Shown piece after piece: positions 1-11,394 of a DNA stretch of 64,000 nt; the stretch's first letter is position 1; each line of letters begins with the position of its first letter. The position numbers and the translations under genes are program-made. The notes beneath the pieces were generated by a model. It was not told where the DNA came from, did not search any database, and saw only the letters and a list, made by a program, of their open reading frames with translations. This DNA comes from Parus major (lineage: Eukaryota > Chordata > Aves > Passeriformes > Paridae): the NCBI RefSeq assembly GCF_001522545.3, contig NC_031770.1:106308130-106372129 (forward strand), written 5' to 3'.

Positions 1-759
1 ACAGATTTTTTCCCAAACCACAAATACATGTCTCAGAGGAGCTGACTGAAAGAGGACAGTTCAGTTAGTGCTGTCACAACTTAGAAACAGGTTATTTAAC
101 TGTTTAATTGAAACTCCCACAACAGAACACTTACTATTTGTTGACTTTTTAGTAACAATAATGGAAGAATGTATTTGCAGTTTTCACAAACTGATCTTAC
201 AGGACACACCACATAAATGTCCTTTTCTGTTACAGAAGCTTAAATGAACTGGTAAAACTATTTTTCTGCTACAAAAAAATTAAACCATGCTAAAGAATTT
301 CCCCATGGCCTGGACCTCAGTTATCTGACTGCTGAATTAAGTGCACATTTCCTGACATGGATGGGCTTGAGCTGAGAACCATTTCCTACAGATATTTGGA
401 TGTGCTCACTCTGGTTTGGATGACAAGACCACCTGGCCTCAGAGTGGATGGATGAAGTTGCACGGATTCATCTTAGAAGTCCTGGATCTGGCCAGGAGAG
501 AAGTGCCCAACAGAGAGGAGGACAAATACAAATCTGCCCAACAAACCTTATGGGGGCTGTGGGGGCAACAGAGGTTCTGGCTGGTGCTGCTGCCCATGGA
601 CAGCCCCACAGGCAGCAAACAACACCAAACCTCATGATCTTCAAAGTGAGGTTTTTTGGAGGGGGCAGATGAACAAGACACTACCACCACTCTTCTTCCC
701 AACACAGTGCTGCAATTTGAACCACAGGGTCATTTAAAGCGGTGCAAATTTGGTTTAAA
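1..759 (-). other. Probable MRPL19 intron 2, distal part; no feature recognised
   Basis: This lies downstream of MRPL19 exon 2 on the minus strand and is most likely intron. I see no splice-bounded segment resembling the conserved exon 3 sequence. Overlapping small open frames at 416-705 occur on both strands and have no recognisable domain. Confidence 0.5.
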
Positions 760-925
760 ACCCAGGGAGGCTGTGGATGCCCCAGTCCTGGAAGTGTTCA
801 CCAACAGGCTGGATGGGAGTTGGACCAACCTGGTCTAGTGGGAGGTGTCCCTGCCCATGGCAGGGGGCTTGGAATGAGATGATCTTTAGTTCCCTTCCAA
901 CCAGACCATTCTGTGATTCCATGAA
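760..925 (+). mobile_element. CR1 LINE 3' fragment in MRPL19 intron 2
   Basis: The sequence follows the CR1 3' end pattern: a GAGGCTGTGGATGCCCC-like block, then 'caggctggatggg', 'cctggtctagtgggaggtgtccctgcccatggcaggggg', 'gatgatctttag', 'ttcccttccaacc' and the terminal 'attctgtgattccatga'. The reverse-transcriptase region and the 5' part are absent, as usual for 5'-truncated CR1. It is inserted opposite to MRPL19 transcription. Confidence 0.9.
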
Positions 926-1390
926 ATGGGTTGAGGTGACATCAAAAATACCCAGAATGAGACATCTCATGAAGGCTACCAGAGACATCAGGTCCATGTC
1001 ACAACCAGTGATGCACGTGCTCACAACTGACCTTGAGTTCCAAGGTAAAGGCAGACGCAGGACCTGCGTCCATGTCACTCCTGGCATGCTTAAAGAGATG
1101 CCTTTAACTAGAGATGCCTTTAACAGACATAATCTCCCACCTTAACCCCAAATTTACAAAAGTACTTGCTTTTCTACATTTTTTCATGTTTCACTGCTTT
1201 CAGAAACTGCAGAAACAGTATTTTAAAGTGTTTTGAACGTATTTCAACAAAAATGGTCCTTGCTAGAATTCTAAAAACTTTTATTTTATTTTTTTTTTCC
1301 TTTGGTGTAATAATGCTTTGACTCTTTAAGTAAGTGCTCACACAGTGACCAGCCTGAGCACTGCCCAGGTGAGCCGTGGGACACCCTCAC
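926..1390 (-). other. MRPL19 intron 2, proximal part
   Basis: Starts immediately after the exon 2 donor and runs to the intronic CR1 copy. It contains a T-rich run at 1278-1299 and otherwise nothing recognisable. Confidence 0.6.
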
Positions 1391-1502
1391 CTCCTCTCCT
1401 CCTTCTGCGTCTTCCTGTCAATAATGACGGGCTTCGGAGGCGGCTGGAATTTCGGTGGCTTTCCATCGCTGCTCACTCGATACCCCGATAGAGAAAAACA
1501 CC
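1391..1502 (-). CDS. MRPL19: MRPL19 exon 2, mitochondrial ribosomal protein bL19m, partial gene
   Basis: A 112-bp internal exon bounded by a good acceptor (TTTTGTATTTTACAG) and a consensus donor (GAG|GTGAGG). Read in the phase set by exon 1 it encodes about 37 residues. The stretch KFQPPPKPVIIDRK, followed by an acidic-basic EERR end, matches the conserved segment just before the bL19 domain in vertebrate MRPL19; human reads FQPPPKPVIVD followed by a similar ERR, from memory. The last codon is split (AG + next base), consistent with the second Arg of the conserved ERRFLSPEF segment continuing in exon 3. The bL19 fold itself, which contacts rRNA near the subunit interface, would lie in later exons beyond the left edge. 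No exon 3 is recognisable in 1-1390, so intron 2 is longer than that. Confidence 0.9.
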
Positions 1503-1720
1503 CTGTAAAATACAAAACAACGTTTGAAACACCCGTGATTTCAAAATGAACCGCCCCCATCAAAGCAGGACACGGCACCACAGCCCTCCCGCCAGGCCAG
1601 GGAGGGCAGGAGCCTCCTGCCCCCTGCTCTGTGGGGCAGGGAGGGCAGGAGGAGGGCACCGGGCAGGGGGGAGGCTCGGGCGTGCCCAGGGGTGAGGGCG
1701 GGGGTCCGGGCGGTGCTCAC
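1503..1720 (-). other. MRPL19: MRPL19 intron 1
   Basis: A 218-bp GT-AG intron on the minus strand, donor GTGAGC and acceptor TTTTGTATTTTACAG. It is GC-rich near exon 1, with G-runs on the plus strand at 1625-1710, and turns AT-richer near the acceptor. Short open frames on both strands inside it reflect GC content rather than genes. Confidence 0.85.
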
Positions 1721-1864
1721 GGCCGGGTAGGGCGATGGCGGCGCCCCTCGGCAGCAGTCTCCCACAGGCGGCCGCCATGGCGGCTGCGGCGCGGCCGCTA
1801 CGGCGAGCGCGGGGGGACAAAGCGCGGCGGGACGGAGCGCGGAGGCGGTGCCGCCTCACGGGGC
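1540..1864 (-). promoter_or_regulatory. MRPL19: CpG-rich promoter and 5' UTR of MRPL19
   Basis: Dense CpG sequence surrounds the MRPL19 start codon. The start codon sits in a perfect 14-bp palindrome, GCCGCCATGGCGGC (1771-1784), which contains the CCGCCAT core bound by YY1; such sites at the translation start are common in housekeeping and mitochondrial genes. A second GATGGCGGC occurs on the plus strand at 1734-1742 inside exon 1. A GGGGCGG Sp1-type box lies at about 1859-1865, just where the CR1 fragment begins. No TATA box is visible between the start codon and the CR1. The transcription start is inferred at roughly 1790-1860 but cannot be placed from sequence alone. Confidence 0.75.
1721..1778 (-). 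CDS. MRPL19: MRPL19 exon 1 (coding part), mitochondrial ribosomal protein bL19m, partial gene
   Basis: Start of the gene for bL19m, a protein of the large (39S) mitoribosomal subunit that works in the mitochondrial matrix. The ATG (plus coordinates 1776-1778, read on minus) lies in a very strong Kozak context, GCCGCCATGG. The 58 coding bases give a peptide starting MAAACGRLLP and ending in GR, rich in Ala, Arg and Leu with no acidic residue, as expected for a mitochondrial presequence. The exon ends with a consensus donor (GTGAGC) after the first base of a codon; exon 2 supplies exactly the two bases needed (C+GG = Arg). Known mammalian N-termini differ and are longer, which is usual for presequences. 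The identification rests on exon 2. The frame also remains open upstream into a CR1 fragment, so an extended start cannot be excluded. Confidence 0.85.
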
Positions 1865-2092
1865 GGTGGTAAACTGGAACAGGTTTAGGTTGGATTTTAG
1901 TAAGAAATTCCTCTGTGTGAGTGTGGTGAGGCACTGGAACAGGCTGCCTGGAGGGGCTGTGGGCTTTCCATCCCTGGAAGTGTTCAAGGCCGGGTTGGAT
2001 GGAGCTGGTTTAGTGGGAGGTGTCCCTGCTCCACGGCAGGGGGCTGGAAGGCACATTAAATACCCTCCCATTTCAAACTGCTCTGTGATTTA
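1865..2092 (+). mobile_element. CR1 LINE 3' fragment inside the MRPL19 promoter region
   Basis: A 5'-truncated CR1 with the usual landmarks in order: 'ggtttaggttggatttta', 'gtgaggcactggaacaggct', 'gtgttcaaggccgggttgg', 'agtgggaggtgtccctgct', 'ggcagggggctgg' and a decayed 3' end 'ctctgtgattt'. It begins about 90 bp upstream of the MRPL19 ATG and is antisense to that gene. GC-rich DNA flanks it on both sides, so it appears to have inserted into the CpG island. Confidence 0.92.
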
Positions 2093-2109
2093 AGGATGAA
2101 GGGAAACAA

Positions 2110-2300
2110 AACGGCCTATTTCACCTCCACCCCTCAGGGCGATTTCAGGTGTGGCAGGAGGCCGGGGTCCCAAAGCAGGGGACGGGCCGGTGGTGCCGGG
2201 GGATGCGGCCCTGGGGCTGCCGGTGCCTCCCCGGGCCCTCAGCGGCGGCGGCACACTCGTGCTCCGTGCGCATCCCAGGGACCCGCCACAGCTTAGGAAT
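2110..2300. promoter_or_regulatory. GC-rich patch beyond the CR1, probable distal half of the MRPL19 CpG island
   Basis: CpG-rich sequence including GGCGGCGGC and CCCGGGCC resumes immediately after the CR1 fragment and ends near 2300, where the DNA becomes AT-rich. It may be the separated distal part of the MRPL19 CpG island or a promoter for a plus-strand noncoding transcript. Open frames through it are a by-product of its GC content. Confidence 0.5.
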
Positions 2301-3595
2301 TCCGGCTTTGCCACGTGAAAGTGGTGGTATGATTCCCAGAAACCCTCTTCTGTGTGTCTTCGTGATAAAAAATACTCAACTAAAATTTTTTTTCGAGGCC
2401 GTTGTTATCTCTGTCCATAATTCAGATAGCCCTCAGTCCCAGTGCTTTTCACCAAGATTAGTTTAGAAATTATTATATGCAAAAGTACTGTTGAGGTACT
2501 GTTAATATGTTTGTGTCAGTCAGGTTTCCTTGGCCATCAGTCTGGATTCAATTAGTGGCTACAGAGGCAGGAGGAAGGTGAATTTTAAATGCAGGTCTAT
2601 AAATAACACCCTGCTGTTTAAACTTTGCAGAGATTAATTTCAAAATATCCCTGACCTCGTGAACTAATTAGATCCATCACGTTGCCTGTGATGTTCCCCC
2701 AACCCCTTTTATTGGTTGCAGATGACTGCCCAAGCCCGCACATTAACAAGAGAAATTTCCTAGTTTGTGATCTGGTGCTTGGCTTCTCAGCTGTGCTTTA
2801 GGAGACGATAAGGTGTGCAGAAGGCAAGTCACAGTTTTTCTGTGATCTGCGATTGAGTTAATAAACAGGACATGGATGGGACAGAAGAGGGCACTCTGAT
2901 CCTGAAAATACAAAACAATCGCCACCAGCACTGAGCACACCACTCCTTCTCAAGATTAATCTATTTTAATGTTCTTATCCCTTATGTAAGCACTATTAAA
3001 AAGGTAGAATAATATTTTTCAGGGGGTGAGGAATTATCATGTAGGGCTAATTCCAATAAATTAATGATGATCGAGGAGATAATAAAATAGCTGTAAGGAG
3101 ATGTATGGGCTATGACTTGGAAAACTGCAGATTTGTAGCTCACAACTGTCTTTAAAGAAGAGAATTGCATGTTTCAGTGTTAGGGAGCCACTTTTAACTC
3201 TCTGACTGACCACTTTTGATTTCAGGCTAGCAAAACCATTTTGATGGGCTGGAACTGCCCTGAGCTCAGGGTTCAAGAGAACTGTATTTCCCTTGAGGTG
3301 CCCTGCAGGGCCCAGAAACTTGCTCCTGTGTATTTCCCAGTTCCTGTGGGTTTTTGAAGCACGCTGGCATCAAGACACTGGACCATGTGTTGTTTGGTCT
3401 CTTTTTCAGGAACAGCTTTCTTGAGCTTGAAATACAGTGTCAAGACACTCACCTTGAGTTTCTTCATCCTGTCACATCAGACAGAGTAGGAGAAGAGCTC
3501 CTCCCTGCTCTTCTTGCCTATATATCAAAATCTATAAAAATAGGGATTGCTTTACAATCACTGGAATAGGGTGAGGTTCATAAATGAAAAGCATC
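2301..3595. other. Intergenic, no gene recognised
   Basis: AT-leaning unique-looking sequence. A block at about 2636-2730 has a compact run of homeobox-like CTAATTAG and neighbouring GC-poor sequence that could be a conserved noncoding element, which is a guess without alignment. No coding exon seen. Confidence 0.4.
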
Positions 3596-4020
3596 ACTGT
3601 TCTCAGGTGGCATAACAAAGGAGGGCAACAAAGATAGTGAAGGGCCTTGGGGGGAAGCCATATGAGGAGTGGCTGAGGGCACTTGTCTTGTGCAGCCTGG
3701 AAGAGACTGAGGGGAGACCTCATTGCAGTTACAGCATCCTGGGGAGGAGAGAGGAGAGGCAGACGTGGGTGTCTTCTCTGTGGTGACCAGTGATAAGACC
3801 TGAGGGAATGGCCTGAAGTTGTGTCAGGGAAGTTTTAGGTTGGATGTTAGAAAAAGGTTTTTCACCCAGAGAGTGGCTGGGCACTGGAACAGGCTTCCCA
3901 GGGAAGCGGTCACAGCAGCAGCCTGACAGAGTTCAAGAAGTGTTTGGGCAATGCTCTCAGGCACATCTCAGACTTGATGATCCTTGAGGGTCCCTTCCAA
4001 CTCAGCTTATTCTGTGAATA
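3596..4020 (+). mobile_element. CR1 LINE 3' region fragment
   Basis: One of the longer CR1 copies here. In order it shows the region around 'catatgaggagtggctgag', 'tgtgcagcctggaagagactgaggggagacctcattgcag', 'aggttggatgttagaaaaaggtttttcacccagagagtggc', 'gcactggaacaggcttcccagggaagcgg', 'ttcaagaagtgtttgg' and the terminal 'tgatgatccttgagggtcccttccaactcag' with 'attctgtgaat'. Non-coding 3' portion, plus orientation, old and substituted. Confidence 0.95.
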
Positions 4021-7000
4021 AACAGACTTTAGTACTTCTCTGAATTAATTCTGACTGAGTTGAGCATATTTCTAGTCCCTCCCGTGCAATCCTGGGGAAG
4101 CTCACTTATGGTTCCTTACTACCTAAATCTGAGTTTCTTTGGGAAGAAAAGCAGGACAGGTAGAAAATAGTGCTTAGCCTGATCCTCTCATCTGTGGGAA
4201 TAGGATGGGGCCAAGGTCTTCCATTAAATGTCATCCTTCATGCTAGTATCTTTGATGTCTCCTCCCTTATTTTAACACCCTTCTTGAGGAATTTGTTTTC
4301 AAACTGAACTTGGCAGCAATGCTCATAGTCACCCCAAACACCCTCAGTTATCCAGCTGGACAAACTGCCACCTCCAGCCTATTTCAAACCCAGATCTCTT
4401 TTGACATCAGCATTTCAGTGTTTTCCTCCCTTGATGTGTCATTGCAGAGGTATCAATAATATCAACAGATTCTCCCTCAGGTCAGAAGTACAACTGATCC
4501 CTCTTTGCACTTCCTTGCTAAAGATTTCACTGAAAAATGGTCCTGCTCATTAGAGGAAAAAAGGCCAATGTTTAAGGAGGAAGGAGACCTTGTGTTTTGC
4601 TCCTCGCTTTCTCTGTCATTCTGAGCCATTCATTTTTGATTTCTGTGCTTTAACTCAGCTTTGTTGAAACAAAGCCTGACGAATAGACCTTCTCAGACCA
4701 TGGCTGCATTTGGAAGGTAAGGAAGGGGTGCACATTTCTGGTGTGGAGATGTACTGGCCTGGGCTGACCTGCTTACCTGGATTTAACCTGCTTATGTCCC
4801 CAGGAATGCAGTGCCTCAGACCCAGCACCAGCAGGACCAGGGCTGTCAGTATCACCTTCCAAAACAGTCTGCGTTGCAGTCTGAAATCCCAGGGATTGCT
4901 TCTGAGCACCTGAAGCCACGTTGCAGCAGCCCCAACACAGCTGTCTGTGGCCTGCCAGAGGGTGTGAAGAAGGGAGTGAATTTTCATGTTGCCCAAGGGA
5001 ACATGGATTTTTTTTATAGGAAACACAGAAAAAAGTGGTAACACCTGCTGTTATTATTACTGTGTCTCTAAACAAAAAGAGATATCTGTGAGAGGCTAAG
5101 CTGCTCTGGAGATATGGTTTGTTGTCTATTAGGGGTTGAGAAGAGGCAGATGGATGTCCCCATATTACAGAAATAATGGGACTGGCTCTCAGAGGGCCTC
5201 TCTACCTCCTCTTATAGCTGAATTGTGCCCTTTTCAAAACACCTGTCAAGCTGTTCATAGCTGCTGTAGCCCCAGCAGTGGCTGGTGGAGCTGACATAGC
5301 TCCTTCCAGAGTGTCCAGAGGTATCTGAATTCTTCAGATTCTCTTGCAAACCTGTGTCAGCAGAGACACAAGGCTATGCCTGGATTCCTCTTTGTCCTGT
5401 TTATCCCAGGTACTAAAGCAGCTACTATAAACTACTCTGGAAAGGTTTTATTAGAACCTTTAAACAGTCTGATGTCAGTTCTAGTCTTTCTGGATTCTTC
5501 CCTTCAATGAGACATGAGTTGTTGTTCAACTTAAGGTGAGTTGACCTAGCTGAAAATAATCAGAGAAATCCCAGAATGTTTCTTAAAATGACCTCAGGTT
5601 CCAGACCCTTCTGGTAGAGCAGCTGATCATTAAGGTGGCCATCAACCATCCACAATTACATTTTTTACCTTACTGTAGAGCAAGCAAAGAGGAGAGAGAG
5701 AGCTGTTCTTCAGACACAGCGTCCCAGCACTGAGCTCAGGAAAGCGATGGACTGGAAAATCTTCCTCTTGTTCTGTCAAAACAGCCCCGGGTCTCGGTTG
5801 TTTTGGAGCGTGCATCCTGCTGGAGCCACACGCAGTTAACCCTGCCAGGCCAGGGCATGTTCTCCCCTCTGTGCAGCGCTGGGAAAGTGGTCACATCTGC
5901 TCCTCTGAGCCTGGGGCTTCCAGAGGGCCTCTGGCAGTGGGCACGGCTTCCGTGGCACATCACTGCCGTGTTCATGCACACCTATGCTCTTCCATTTCCT
6001 TTTCCCTTTGTTGTGTTCCAGCCCTGGAGGGTAAATTGTTACTATATAACCTGTATGGGAGAATAAAAAAACAGTGTGCAAATGATTTCTGTCAGGGTGC
6101 AGGGGATATATGAAATGTGAACTGGTCTGTTGGTGGCTTTGCTAGTGCCTCAGTAGATTCTGGCTCTATGTTCAGAGTCAGAAGTGTCTTTAAATTCCTC
6201 TTGGAATTTGTGATGTTTTCAGATCATTGAGAATTTGACTGCATGGCTTTGTAGTTTTTCTTGGGTCTTTTGCTCTTGATAATGTCTCCCCACTCCTCTT
6301 GATTATGACCCCACTCAAAATTCAGTTTCATCTGGGATGTGTGGCACCTTTACAGGTTACGGAAGGGACAACACTGGCTGAACTCAGTATTTATAAAACA
6401 TTTGATTCTCCTAATTTTCTGATTTAGTAAGAAATTTTAAAGAGGAATTGTGTCTAATATGGATACCAATATTAAAATCAATCCAATAATATGTGTAGAA
6501 GACAAGTATATAATTGCTTTAGAGGTTAAAAGAATGAGATGTTATGAGTTTGGAGAGTTATGAGGAGTGTGTGACAAAGATTAAGTTCAGCAAATGATGC
6601 CAGAGGTCTTTTCCTTAGGCAGTAAATTCTTCTTGAGTCCTGTATGGGTCCAGATGCCAAGGGGTGTCCTTGCCTCTGAGCTTCTGTAGTCTGAGTGATG
6701 GAGGCTGAGTTCAGGAGCCATTTTACAGGAAGCTGCCTCAGAAACACCATTAAATAGATAACTCATTGATTAATCCAGGCAGCTCCTTCAGTACTTAAAC
6801 TGATATATCTTGGGTTGGGAGCATCTACCTCATTCCAGAAATTGGAGGTCTTGTGCTTCAGAAACAGTCTGGAACACCTTGAGAGCCTAAAGAGACCACT
6901 GATGTCCCCCTCCTGTTTCCTGAGATGCTAAAAAAAGCTCCAATTGAAATTGATTATAAAAGAAATCCCATTAATCTTGAAAAGCAAGTGTAATCTAAAG

Positions 7001-10000
7001 ACTGATGGGTGAACTCTCAGGTACCTTTACATTTCATAGAGTCAATATTTGTTCTTTCTCCATTTATAACCCCATTACTCTCTCTAGGTGGGCAGGAGAT
7101 TTCAAGGGGGACCATTTGTTTTTCTTGATTAATGCATTAATCCTGGTGGTTTGTCATAGTAAATTATATCTACTATCTCAACCTCCATATGCAGGAGGAA
7201 AAGCAAGTAAAAATTTATGGTCAAATTGCTTGAAGTCATGGCTTCTCATTATTTTTAACAAAACCAATCAACTTATTCTCTTCATTATTGTGTGACTAGT
7301 GACTAACCTGAAGAGAAAATGTCTCTTATATCTTTTGTTGTAAAAGCCCTTTAGAAATCATAACATTATTTTCCACTGCACTGGGTAGGTTGTGTGAAGT
7401 ACTATTGTGTGAAAATAGGTTGGAGAGAGAAACTGCTGCTTTGTGTTATGTCTCACTTTGCTTCCCTCTGGACTCACAGAAAGGCTTTCACCTGAGAACT
7501 GGTCTTTACAAGCTTCGAGTCTCTGCCTCTTCCACCACAGAAGCAGCAGCAGCAGCAGCAGCTCTGGACACTGGCTCCCTAAGACAGCTGAAGAAGCTCT
7601 CAGCCCTCCTTTTTATTCACAGCACCATTTGTGGCAATCTTCTTTGGGTGAAAACCAAACTGCCTCAAATCAGACTCCTTTTCATGGATAAAGCTGCTTT
7701 TCCTCTACTGTCAGAAGGTACATTTTGCAGAAGGAACATTAGGTGGAGATGAGCTGGTGTGCTGGCTCAGGATAGATTCAGTGAACTGGAAAAAAGTTGT
7801 TTTACCTTTCACTGTGAGAAGGAGAAGGGAATTTGACTATTTATGCATGTCCAAGATGGACAGTGAAAGCAAGTGAAGCAAGAAATTACCAGCAGTGTAG
7901 TAATAAATAGAAGAGATTCTCCATGGACAACAATACCTGAGATTGAGAATGACCAGGGAAGGGCTGTGCATGAAACAGCACCCAGGGGATAAGTGCAGGG
8001 CAGGGCAGAGCACAGAACCAGAGTGTTGGGCAGGGAAAGGCTGGGAGGGTGGTGCTGGCTTCTCAGTCTTCACAAAGGGATAGTCCAGCAAAAATTGGGA
8101 AGGTTTTGGAATCCAAGTGCGTTCTCTTTCTGCCTCTGCTGAGGTGTTTCTGAGGTAAGTTACCTGTGTTAGAGAAGCCATTTTTTATACTTATTTTACG
8201 TAGTCTCTGGATGCATGCAACCACTAAGCTATGCCCATACCCACACAGCTCTGTACATAACACTGCTGTCAGACCAGGCAATGCCCAGCCTGAAGAACTC
8301 TGACATTTGCAAATTTCTTGTGTGACCCAGGTTCCCAGAGACAATGACTGCAGCCAAATTTCAGTATGAGCTTTCTGCAGTAGGAAGCATCTCTTGCCCT
8401 AGAGGCAAGTTAACTGGAGTTCCCTAATGATAGTGTTGTGGCTGCAGAGTGTGGAGATTTGACTGTCTTGGAATTCAGTGCACTTATAAATTCCTTGGGT
8501 TGTTTTAGATGACATAGTCCAGTGCTGTCTGCACTGCTCAGCACACCTGGACTTTCTCACTGGATAGTCTTTTGGGACCACTGTGAAAAAAAACCAGCTG
8601 GTGATATTATTGGCCTGAGTATTAAAATGCATGTGAAAGCATATGGTTACTCTTGAAACAGCCCTCTCAAATGGAAAAGATTTAAAAGAGGGAAGGAAAA
8701 TGTATGTTTAAGTACATGTGAAAGGAGAACACAAATCTGTTCTTGCAAATGGTAGATGTTGTCCACTGTTGAATTTGCACTAATGTCAGAGAAATTACAC
8801 TTGGGATTAATTTTCCCCATTCAGCAGAAAAGCATTTCCTCTGATTCCCTTTGATTTTTTACCAGTTTGTGATCTGTGAGCCAAAGGTTTTTTGTGTAAT
8901 TTTCTGTCTGTACAAAATCAAGGGAAATACCCTCTGCTCCAGGGCAATGATGAATCTGAGGCGAAAGCTGATCTGTCCGAGTTATGTTGGAACCAGGGAA
9001 GCCAATAAGATTTTTTCACTGACTTCTCCAGATCAAACTTAAGCACAGACTATGCTGAATGCTCCTGAAGGAATGGCCTGTCCTACTGATCACTGTAAGT
9101 AGGAACACAAACACAAACCACCTGGGCTGTAGCTGTGCTGGAGTCTGGAGACTGCAGGATGTCCTGTCATTCCGGGCAGCTCTAATCAGGCTTGCCAGGG
9201 TAGCAGAAGGAGAAGATGCTGTAGCACTGGCAGACAGTCTGCTCTGGGGTTATTTTTTCATTTCTCAGCCCATGCTGAGAACTGTCTCTCTGTGTCTTCA
9301 CCAAGGATATTACAAACTCCTGAAACACTCTTGGGTCTCTTAGAACATCTAGTTGTGGTCATGCTATCAAACTCCAAACCATGATTCCCTCTGCCTATCG
9401 GGAATGGCCAAAGTTCCTGCCAGCTCCCAAGCCATGCTCTGAAATATTCTGGATGCTGGGTGGCCTGGATCAAAAGTGAATCAAGGACTAGTCCAGAATG
9501 TGAGAGGCAGTTCCTGTGTTCAGACCTTTATGTGGTTTGGACTATTACTATAGGGGTGGATTTTATGAAAAGGCTTTGTGACAATGCCTGGAAAAAATCC
9601 TTTTTATGGAAAAGGTCTCTGGCAAAAAAAAAAAGGCTTTTGCAGTGTAAGTTACAACGGTAGTTTCTGTAAGGATGGGCTGTGTGTAGAGGATGTGTGC
9701 CCATGAGGGACAGAAGAACCTGGGGGAATGCTGAAGGACTCTCTTGTTGTCCTGCATGCTACTGCCTTTGTATGCCCTCAGAGGTTTGAGATAGGCCCAA
9801 ATTCAGGTGTCAAATTCAGCCTCTCATCTAAGAAGCACTCCCAGAGAGCTATTGAATATACTAATGGAAAGATAGTGGTGGAAAATACTAAAGCCAGTAC
9901 CTACCATCATCCAATTAATGGAGAAATCTACCCAAAAAAGCTGTTAGAAGAGGACTTATGTGTCAGGTCAGGTGCAGAACAGTTTCACTTTACAGATATC

Positions 10001-10944
10001 AGAAGACAGTGCAGGTCCTGAAGGTCTCAGTAAACTTGTCTCTTTAAACCTTTATGTATTGCAGTGTAGTACAAAGATCAAGATGATTCCAAATTCCACT
10101 GTAGTTCTAATACAGTGATCAACACCGTATATGTGTAGATGTATTATGTATATAACACATGAGAACATCCTGTGCAAAAGGTACCAACTAAACCCAACTG
10201 GATATTCCAATCCCAGAAAAATCACCAGGTTGCACAGTATTTTCTAACCAGGAACATGGTACCATTGTAATAAGGAGAATGCCAACTGAGGGAGGTTCCA
10301 ACACCAGTTACTTGGTGAGACATGAGGAGAAAGTTTTCAGCTTTTTTGTGGATCACTTTTTAGTCTCCAAATATTTTACTTCTGATATTTTCATGCATTG
10401 GAAGATTTTGCACCACTTTGTTCAGTGCTTCCCAATGTTTCAGTGGAATAAGTGCATCACCAGGGACTTTTACTCTACACAGAATTTGATTGAAGCACTA
10501 CCCCCACTTGAAAGCTGTCCCAGTATGGAGTAAAGTCCTCCAGGTTTTCTGTTCGTTTTGTAAACTGAAGTGATTGAGTGACACAAAATGTGGAAACTTC
10601 AAAGGCTTTTCAGTTTGCATATTCTGCACAGCTGTTGTTTAGCATTGAATATGGAGAGAGAGGAGGATTTTACTTGTGAGATACTTGGTGTTGTATTGCA
10701 AAACTGCATTATGTGAAGTCCTCTGCCTTTAAATTGATGAAAGCAAACAGTGCTTACTTCCATGAGTAACCCCATCTGTTTCCATAAGACACTGCTAGGG
10801 GAAAGATTAAAAAAAAAGGAAACAAGGAGTTGTACTCTCTTGGGAAACTTTGCTATTTTATATCAAAGCTCTGACTACCCAGTATATATTTTTGTAGGTA
10901 TATATGCACATATACTTTGTTATTAATTTATATTCATTTGGAAG
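4021..10944. other. Long intergenic stretch, no gene recognised
   Basis: About 6.9 kb without a supported gene. The open frames present (for example 4655-5044 minus, 7390-7752 plus, 9728-10021 plus) are short, overlap others on the opposite strand and show no known domain or convincing exon structure. The only simple repeat of note is (AGC)7 at 7542-7562. No RNA gene recognised. Confidence 0.4.
7542..7562. repeat. (AGC)7 microsatellite
   Basis: Seven perfect AGC units. In one frame it adds a run of Ala and in another a run of Ser to otherwise unremarkable open frames; I treat it as a non-coding microsatellite. Confidence 0.95.
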
Positions 10945-11170
10945 GAATGTGGCCAGGTGGAAAGAGCTCTGGCTGGACTTAAAAAGTATTTAATATTTTC
11001 TTATCTCTGTCATTTTCTCCTGGCTGACATTGAGAGAGTAGTGACCTCAAAATTATGACTGCTCTTTGTCCATGTGTGAAGTGGCAGAATGCAACAGGGC
11101 CTTTTGGAGAGTGCTTTGAGACCTTATGGAAAAAACAGTTAGAAGTGAATAATGTTGCTAGGGTTAGAAA
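10945..11170 (+). mobile_element. Ancient MIR-like SINE remnant
   Basis: A diverged match to the tRNA-derived MIR/CORE-SINE pattern. 'ggtggaaagagctctggctgga' resembles the 5' tRNA-related part, and 'ttttggagagtgctttgagacct' followed by 'cagttagaagtgaataatg' resembles the 3' tail motif seen in old amniote SINEs. Assignment is from memory of the consensus and is tentative. Confidence 0.4.
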
Positions 11171-11394
11171 GAAAGACTAGTCTTGGAAAGTTTGTACTAA
11201 TAAATCCACTTGTGACTGTGTAAACAAGCAGGGTTTCAATCCTACAAGTGGTTCTCTAGCTGAGAGTTATTCCTGGTCCAGCTCTTCTACTGACCAGTCT
11301 TTGGCTGTTGAGGACTTAATCAGCAAGGAAGAGGTTAATGGTGCCGGGTCAGTAAAAAATAGGAAAGCATTACCAAAAATCAGCCCTGGAAGGA

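Noticed and set aside
1631..2466. Plus-strand frames across the CpG island, considered as a divergent protein-coding gene
   Set aside because: They run through MRPL19 exon 1 antisense, the CR1 fragment and GC-rich DNA; no protein resemblance.
9728..10021. 97-codon plus-strand frame with balanced amino-acid composition
   Set aside because: No known motif, no upstream exon or promoter sign; kept out for lack of support.
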